A stretch of 32,536 nt of DNA, taken from NCBI GenBank assembly GCA_026392275.1, contig JAPLCM010000102.1, positions 1 through 32,536 of the forward strand, in the 5' to 3' direction. Below the pieces are notes generated by a model that was not told the origin of the DNA, searched no databases, and saw nothing but the letters and a program-made list of their open reading frames with translations. Below are positions 25,842 through 32,536 of this stretch, one piece after another (within the stretch, counting starts at the first letter, position 1; each line of letters starts with the position of its first letter). The DNA is from Actinomycetota bacterium. GTDB taxonomy: Bacteria > Actinomycetota > Thermoleophilia > UBA2241. Position numbers and translations under genes: made by a program.

Positions 25842-26648
25842 ATGCAGGGCACACTAGACTCCTTCGGGGTGGTCGAGATCCTCCAGATGCTCGGCCGCGC
25901 ACGGCGCTGCGGCACACTGCACATCGAGTGCCCCGCGCGGCTCATCGACGTCCACTTCGTGCACGGCCGCATCGCGGAGACACGCGACTCCACGCGCGTG
26001 GCCACCGACACCGTGATCGGCAGCCAGCTGCTCAAGCGCTCGCTGGTCAACGACGCGCAGCTCAGAGACGCGCTCGCGCGCCAGGAGGCCGAGCCGTGCC
26101 CGCTGGGCACGTTGCTGGTGCGGAACGGTCACGTCGGCGAGCACGACCTGCGCGAAGTGCTGTCGCGCCAGATCGCCAATACTCTGGTGGCCGCCAGGCT
26201 GGAGACCACGGGGAACTTCGTCTTCGTGGTCGACCCCGACCCCGGGCAGGTCGACTTCATCACCATCGACACGCACGCGGTGCTTCTCGACATCTCCGCA
26301 CTGGGCGGCGAGTACTGCCTGGCCGTCGAGATGCTGGGGCAGTCCAACACGGTCCTCGTGCGCAACGGCGACTACCAGACCCTGCCGCGCAACCCGCTGA
26401 CGATGGGGCGCGACGAGTTCATGGTGCTGGTGCAGGTCGACGGCCAGCGCACCGTGGCCGAGATCGGCGGCGCCAGCGGCCTCGAGGAGATCACCGTGAT
26501 CAGCATCCTCGGCAAGCTTGCCGAGGCTGGCGTGTTGCTGGTCAAGGCCGAGCGGCAGAGCCGCGCCGAAGACGATGTGGAGTTGCAGGCGCACCGTGAC
26601 AGCGTATGGGCGGAGGTCAGCCAGCTCCTCGACGACATCGCCGACTAG
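25842..26648 (+). CDS. DUF4388/PatA-like signalling protein
   Basis: MQGTLDSFGVVEILQMLGRARRCGTLHIECPARLIDVHFVHGRIAE is typical of DUF4388 N-termini. Confidence 0.75.
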   Translation: MQGTLDSFGVVEILQMLGRARRCGTLHIECPARLIDVHFVHGRIAETRDSTRVATDTVIGSQLLKRSLVNDAQLRDALARQEAEPCPLGTLLVRNGHVGEHDLREVLSRQIANTLVAARLETTGNFVFVVDPDPGQVDFITIDTHAVLLDISALGGEYCLAVEMLGQSNTVLVRNGDYQTLPRNPLTMGRDEFMVLVQVDGQRTVAEIGGASGLEEITVISILGKLAEAGVLLVKAERQSRAEDDVELQAHRDSVWAEVSQLLDDIAD

Positions 26649-26773
26649 CCGGGCGCGGCGCCCGACGCAGCGGCGCGGCCGCGCGACGGCTCGGCCGAGC
26701 CGGACTGGGGAGGTCTTTCGCGGCCGCTCGAGGGGTTGCGCGGTCGCATGGGCCTGCGCCGCCGCCACAGCGC

Positions 26774-26818
26774 CACGAAGAGGGGCGGGCGGCCCTTCCG
26801 CCCGCCCGCCCCTCGTGT
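26774..26818. terminator. Intergenic hairpin between convergent genes
   Basis: gaggggcgggcgg-cccttccgc-ccgcccgcccctc at 26780-26814, with partly complementary cacg/cgtg flanks. Confidence 0.6.
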
Positions 26819-26872
26819 GCTCGTCGCCGGTGACCCTGCGGCCGCCGGCCCACCTATGCGTCACGCTCGCCG

Positions 26873-28252
26873 TCAGGCGGTCACGTCGCTGATCAGCGCG
26901 TCAAAGGCGCCCACGTAGAGGTCGATGTCGGCATCGGTATGCGTGATCGACAGCGTCCACTCCTCTTCGCGGCCGGGGGCGATCACCACGCCGCGGTTGA
27001 AGTTGTAGAGCCAGGCGAGGGCCACGAGCTCGGGGTCCTGGTGCTTGATGAACGATTCGTAATCGGTGATCTTGCCGTCGGCGAAGTTGACGCAGCCCTT
27101 GGAAGAGATGCCGACGGTGGTGCCGGGGAAGCCGTACTTCTCGCAGACCGCGTCGCAGCCTGCGATGATGCGGTCGTTGAGGTGGTTGAGATGCGCGTAG
27201 GCGTCGTCGGTCATGACCTGCTCGAAGCTCGCGCGTGCGGCGGCCATGCTCAGCGGGTTGCCGCTGTAGGTACCGACTTGGAACACGGTGCCGTCGTTGA
27301 CCCTGGCCATGATCTCCGCGTTGCCGCCGATGGCGCCGCACGGCGTGCCGCCGGCGAGAGCCTTGCCGAGGCAGATCATGTCGGGCACGACGCCCCAGCG
27401 CTCCACGGCGCCGCCGCGGGCGGTGCAGATGCCCGTCTTGACCTCGTCGAAGATGAGCACGATGCCGTGCTTCCTGGTGATGGCGCGCACGCCCTCGAGG
27501 AAGCCGGGCTCGGGGAGCACGACGCCGAGGTTCATCATGGCGGGCTCCATGATCAGCGCCGCGGGAGCGTTACCCTCGGCGACCATGCGCTCGATGCGCT
27601 TGTTCGTATTCTCGACGTCGTTGAACGGCACCGCCACGGTGAGGTCGATGGAGCTCTGTGGGATGCCGGCGCCGTACGAGATCGATCGATAGTCGTCGCG
27701 CGGACCGACGTCCCCGAAGTCGGCGACGCCCAGCGACACCATCACGTAGTCGTGATGGCCGTGGTAAGAGCCGAACATCTTGACGATGGGCTCGCGGCCG
27801 GTGAAACCGCGGGCCACGCGGATGGCATCCATGGTGGCTTCTGAGCCCGAGTTGACGAACCGCCACTGCGGCAGCTTGAAGGCGCCGGCGAGGTGCTCGG
27901 CCATGATGATGGCGTCCTCGGTGGGCAGGCCGAACTGGGTGCCCAGCGGCGCGCGCTTCTGGATGGCCTCGACGATCAGCGGATGGGCGTGACCCTGGAC
28001 CATGCAGCCGTAGCCGTTGTGGAAGTCGGCGATCTCCTGGCCGTCGACCGTCCAGATGTGTGGGCCTTTGCCGTGCGTGTAGTAGACGGGGTACGGGTCG
28101 CGGGCGTGATACGTGGAAGCGACGCCCATCGGCATGTGCTTGATGGCCCGTTGGTACATCTCATGGGATCTCGGCGACTGGTCTTCCAGCCTCTTCTCTT
28201 CGCGAGCCGTGAGGTCGGCGATGAGCTGTCTGTCGATCTGGTTCGCTGGCAT
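26873..28252 (-). CDS. Class III PLP aminotransferase (glutamate-1-semialdehyde aminomutase-like)
   Basis: FVNSGSEATMDAIRVARGFTGREPIVKMFGSYHGHHDYVMVS, LIFDEVKTG, DMICLGKALAGGTPCGAIGG (PLP Lys). Confidence 0.88.
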   Translation of the reverse strand: MPANQIDRQLIADLTAREEKRLEDQSPRSHEMYQRAIKHMPMGVASTYHARDPYPVYYTHGKGPHIWTVDGQEIADFHNGYGCMVQGHAHPLIVEAIQKRAPLGTQFGLPTEDAIIMAEHLAGAFKLPQWRFVNSGSEATMDAIRVARGFTGREPIVKMFGSYHGHHDYVMVSLGVADFGDVGPRDDYRSISYGAGIPQSSIDLTVAVPFNDVENTNKRIERMVAEGNAPAALIMEPAMMNLGVVLPEPGFLEGVRAITRKHGIVLIFDEVKTGICTARGGAVERWGVVPDMICLGKALAGGTPCGAIGGNAEIMARVNDGTVFQVGTYSGNPLSMAAARASFEQVMTDDAYAHLNHLNDRIIAGCDAVCEKYGFPGTTVGISSKGCVNFADGKITDYESFIKHQDPELVALAWLYNFNRGVVIAPGREEEWTLSITHTDADIDLYVGAFDALISDVTA

Positions 28253-28586
28253 GCTGGGTTCTCTCCTTCAGTTCTGTCGACCAGGAAATGGCGCTGTCGG
28301 ATTCGGCCTGTGTATCACCCCACGGTAGGTGTCGCGTCCCCCCTGAGACTCGGGAGCACGTGCTTCCGAAAGACCCTGCCGCTCCTCGCGTGCGCGGGCG
28401 GACCGCTTGCGCGAGCCACAGGGGCTCGCACACGGAAGTCTATCGTGTCGGACGGCGCAAGTGTAGGGTTCGGCAGCCAGTTGGCCGTTTCGGCAGCCGA
28501 TTCGGCCAGGAATGCCGAGCGGCGGGTCGGCCTCACGGCGCCTGGGCAGGCAAGGCCGGCCGGCGCGCGGGGCGTGGTCACAGCAG

Positions 28587-28619
28587 AAGGGCGGCTCCCC
28601 GCAAGAGGGAGCCGCCCTT
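28587..28619. terminator. Terminator-like hairpin downstream of the cytochrome gene
   Basis: aagggcggctccc-cgcaaga-gggagccgccctt; short T-run on the + strand. Confidence 0.65.
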
Positions 28620-28657
28620 TCAAGCGAAACTGGCGAAGCCCGGAGGCTGCCTGAGTG

Positions 28658-30110
28658 CTACCTTCTTACCGACCTGGCCTGCTCGAGTGCCTTCAGAATG
28701 ACGGTCCTCGCGTAGTCCCAGTTGTGGATGCCCCAGCTACCTTCAGACTCGATGTACTGCTGGTTGGTGAAGGCCTTCTGGAAGGCCATCTGGCCCTTGG
28801 TCCACTTCTTCATCGGCTTCTTGTTGATGGCTGTGTTGGCCGCTTCGATGCTCTTGAAGCCGAGGCGCTTGGCTGCCCTGGTCAGTGCGGCCGTCACCTG
28901 CTCGTCCCAGGAGCCCATGGCTTCCTGGCGGTAGTCCAGCGTACTCTGCAGCCATGTGGCCTGATCGTCGCCGGGTCGGCTGTGGCAGGTGGTGCACGAC
29001 GAGTACGGCATGGGCTTGACCCCAGTCGCGGTGGTGGCCTCCTGGGAGACTGCGTCCTCCGGCGTGATGATGGCGAACACGTGGTTGCCCGCCGTAGCGG
29101 TTGCGCCATCGTACTCATAGCCCGTGGGGACCATGTGGCACTGCACGCACTTGCCCTTGTGGACGCTCGGCGAGCCCTGCGGCACGTCGATCGCGCCGGT
29201 GCCGTTCATCATCTCCTTCATCGGCTCATGAACTTCGCTGCCGGGTTTGGCGACGCCGTTCGGGCCGAGCTGGGCGTTGTGGCACTGCACGCAGAGATCC
29301 TTGCGCGGCATCGTCAGCTGTGGATTGCGATCCTTGTTCCAGACCGCAGCCTGCTCGCCCTCTTCGTGCGGATCGTGGCAGGTCACGCAGGTGATGCCGT
29401 ACTTGGCCTGCGCCGCAGTCGGCTTCGCGTCGTCGGGGGCCATACGGTAGTCCTCAGAGTGGCACTTGAGGCACTTGCCCTGGTTGATCACAGCCTCGGG
29501 GATGTACGCCTTGATCTGGTTGAGGGCGTTGGCGTGGCTACTCACTCCGACCGTGCCCAGGCCATTGGCCCACTCTCCGTACTGCACCGCTCCTTCGCCG
29601 TGTGCCTGCTTGCTCTGGCCGCCGGCCCAGAACGCGTTCCGCTGCGGCGAGGCCGGAGTCGGGACGTCGAGCACCGAGTCCAGCGCGGTGGTGAACGGGT
29701 TGTAGCCCACGGTGTACTCGGGGGCGTATGGGCTCTTGATGTAGTGTCCGACGGGCGCCAACAGAGCGTAGGAGGTCTTGTTGGTCGAGTAGCGTGCATG
29801 GCACTGACCACACATCGCGGGGTTGGCGAGCTCCGTGGGAGTCGTGCCGTGCGCGGTCGCCTGGTTGTAGTGACAGGTGGAGCAGCCGACCACGGGCTCC
29901 GAGAAGGCGTCGTTGCCGGCGTCCGTGTTCTGGTGCGGTTTCGTTCCACTCCGGGTACACAGCCGGGCCCACACCGCCGGTGTCGTGACATGTCTTGCAC
30001 ACGGTCGCGTTGTCGTAGTCGGCGCGGTAACCGCTAAAGGCCAGCGCCGGAGCCGCCACCACGAGGATGGCGGCCACAATCATCGCAACGAGAAGGACGC
30101 GCTTCACCAT
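28658..30110 (-). pseudogene. Octaheme c-type cytochrome (NrfA/HAO superfamily-like), apparent frameshift near 29937-29945
   Basis: ATG at 30110 with GGAGGTGACC RBS and signal peptide MVKRVLLVAMIVAAILVVAAPALAF; CKTCH in the first frame, then CSTCH, CGQCH, CLKCH, CVTCH, CVQCH, CVQCH, CTTCH in the other frame; C-terminal GIHNWDYARTVILKALEQA. Confidence 0.75.
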
Positions 30111-30563
30111 GGTCACCTCCTGGTAGGTAGGGGAAGAAGAATGCTTGTCCGCTTTCACAGAATCACCTCCTTCCCGCGTGCGGATCGTTGATCGAAGACG
30201 CCGCGCGAAGCCCGGGCCACGTGCGGCGGCATTCGTGATGTGAAGAACGCGCGGGGGAGGTGCGGCTGCCGCCGGCCGGGTCGCAGTGACCCGCGCCGGC
30301 ACAACGGCCGCGCCGCAGTGACGTGTCACAGCAGTGCGGCCGGACCGGATGTCTGTGATTCGCTGTCCCCATGGCGCATTCTCTCGGCGGAAGTCGGCAC
30401 ACTCGTGGGGGTATGCCAGCTACCCGGGCAGGTATACAGGATTCCGTGCGTGTTAGCAATCATAAAGAAATGTGTGGCCGCACTGCGTGACCCCTGTCCA
30501 GCACATGCGGGGCGAATGGATCGCCGGCGGCGGGACGCGGGCGGCCGGGCGGGCGCAAGGAGT

Positions 30564-31742
30564 TCAGCCGGCTGAGACGGGCCCGTCGGTCCCGGGGCTC
30601 TCGGCCGGCCCGTCGCGCGTGACCGCGTCGATGGCGCCGCCGGCCGCGGCGCACCAGCCCTCGAACTGCGTCCGCGGCCGCAGGAAGACGATCGTCTCCT
30701 TGACCAGCGGGATCAGCGGGATGGCGATGAGCATCCCGGTGATGCCGTGGATCTCGCCGCCGGCGAGGACGGCGAAGATCACGACCAGCGGGTGTACGCG
30801 GAAGCGGCTGCCCATGATCACCGGCACGAGGATGTGACCCTCGATCTCCTGGATGAGGACGAAGGTGATGATCACCCAGAGCGCCGCGAGTGGAGAGTCG
30901 AAGACGGCCACCACTGTCGGGGGCACGGCGGCGAGCACGGGGCCGAGGTAGGGGATGGCCTCCATGAATGCCGCCCAAACGCCGAAGAAGAGCGCGTAGC
31001 GGGCGCCCGACGGGAAGGCGCCGATCATGCTGAGCAACCACATCCCGAGGCCCACGCTGCCGCCAAGGGCGGCGGACAGGATCACCTGGGCCTTGACGTA
31101 GTCGACCACCGCTGTCTTCGCCCGCCGCACGTACTCCTCACCGTCGCTGACGCTGTGCGTGGGGAAGTGCTCGGCGACGAAATGCCCGAGGCGCTTGGCA
31201 TCGAGCAGCATGTAGATCGAGATCACGACGATGATGATCAGGTACGTGATCTGGCGGACCACGGTGACGCCGACGTCGACCACGTTGGAGGTGAAGGACG
31301 GCACGCGGTCGGCGATCGCGGTGAGCGACGCCCTGAGCTGCGCCTGGACGTCGATGGCGAGCCCGGCGCGGTCTGAAAGGCGCTGCAGGCGCATGATCGT
31401 GTCGCCGGCCTGGTCGGCCATACCGGGCAGGGCGGTCGTGAGGTTGCGCAGCTGCTGCACGACCGGCGGCCACACGAGCGCCGCCACGAGGACGAGCACG
31501 GCGACGAAGCCGACGTAGACCACGAACACGCCCAGATAGCGGTGCACGCGCACGCGCTCCAGCCCGTGAACGAGGGGGTTGAGCACCAGGGCGATGAGGC
31601 CGGCCACCACGAAGATGAAGATGACCTGGGCGATCGCCCCCAGGGCGAACCAGGCGACGATGAGCAGCGCGGGCAGGACCGCCAGCTGAACCCAGCGGGG
31701 GACGTAGATCCTTCCTGGAGTGCACTCGGGTCGCGTGGCCAT
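30564..31742 (-). CDS. AI-2E family transporter-like membrane protein
   Basis: Multiple TM helices; EAIPYLGPVLAAVPPTVVAVF, QEIEGHILVPVIMGSRFRVHPLVVIFAVLAGGEIHGITGMLIAIP. Confidence 0.88.
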   Translation of the reverse strand: MATRPECTPGRIYVPRWVQLAVLPALLIVAWFALGAIAQVIFIFVVAGLIALVLNPLVHGLERVRVHRYLGVFVVYVGFVAVLVLVAALVWPPVVQQLRNLTTALPGMADQAGDTIMRLQRLSDRAGLAIDVQAQLRASLTAIADRVPSFTSNVVDVGVTVVRQITYLIIIVVISIYMLLDAKRLGHFVAEHFPTHSVSDGEEYVRRAKTAVVDYVKAQVILSAALGGSVGLGMWLLSMIGAFPSGARYALFFGVWAAFMEAIPYLGPVLAAVPPTVVAVFDSPLAALWVIITFVLIQEIEGHILVPVIMGSRFRVHPLVVIFAVLAGGEIHGITGMLIAIPLIPLVKETIVFLRPRTQFEGWCAAAGGAIDAVTRDGPAESPGTDGPVSAG

Positions 31743-31850
31743 GCCGCGGCATCACCTCTGCCGTGGGGTTCGGCGCGGGCGCGCGGAAGCCTGCCCCGCG
31801 CCCGCCACCCTCCGGGGCACGGTTTTGTCTCTGCGGGGACGGGGCATAAA

Positions 31851-32536
<686 letters not shown>

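Noticed and set aside
30300-30355. CRP/FNR-like site (GTGACGTGTCAC) upstream of the cytochrome gene
   Set aside because: Half-site spacing (GTGA-N4-TCAC) does not match the usual TGTGA-N6-TCACA, and it lies ~200 bp from the start codon; too weak to report as a feature.

Overview
High-GC (actinobacterial-type, inferred) chromosomal window. Most of it is well-packed housekeeping backbone: amidohydrolase, TPR protein, STAS protein, archaeal-type topoisomerase IA, tmk, DNA polymerase III delta', PSP1/RicT, HMA metal chaperone, tRNA-Lys(CTT). After an island come a PAP2 / CDP-alcohol phosphotransferase / inositol-phosphate synthase / GT4-PHP phosphoinositide-type cluster, a UDG-like protein, a polytopic membrane protein, an RlmD/TrmA-like methyltransferase, an M3-like peptidase, YjbQ, PHP, DUF4388, a class III aminotransferase, an octaheme cytochrome with an apparent frameshift, an AI-2E-type transporter, and the 5' part of dnaK. 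The main accessory element is a ~7.2 kb island between a 46-bp perfect direct repeat: the 3' end of the intact tRNA-Lys at 8223-8268 and a copy at 15405-15450. It carries a remnant of another DNA methyltransferase, an MmeI-like (type IIL) fused restriction-modification enzyme, a three-gene toxin / HTH antitoxin / SecB-like chaperone (TAC) module with a GTTAAC-N6-GTTAAC dyad at its start, a strong terminator, and a hypothetical gene apparently split by an IS256-family element. No integrase is recognisable. Other points of interest are a candidate bacterial presenilin/SPP-like membrane aspartyl protease, a UDG-family protein lacking both catalytic motifs, a GT4-PHP fusion, an archaeal-type TopA, and a HAIR-like operator overlapping a near-consensus dnaK promoter. 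All assignments come from reading motifs by eye; no searches were run.
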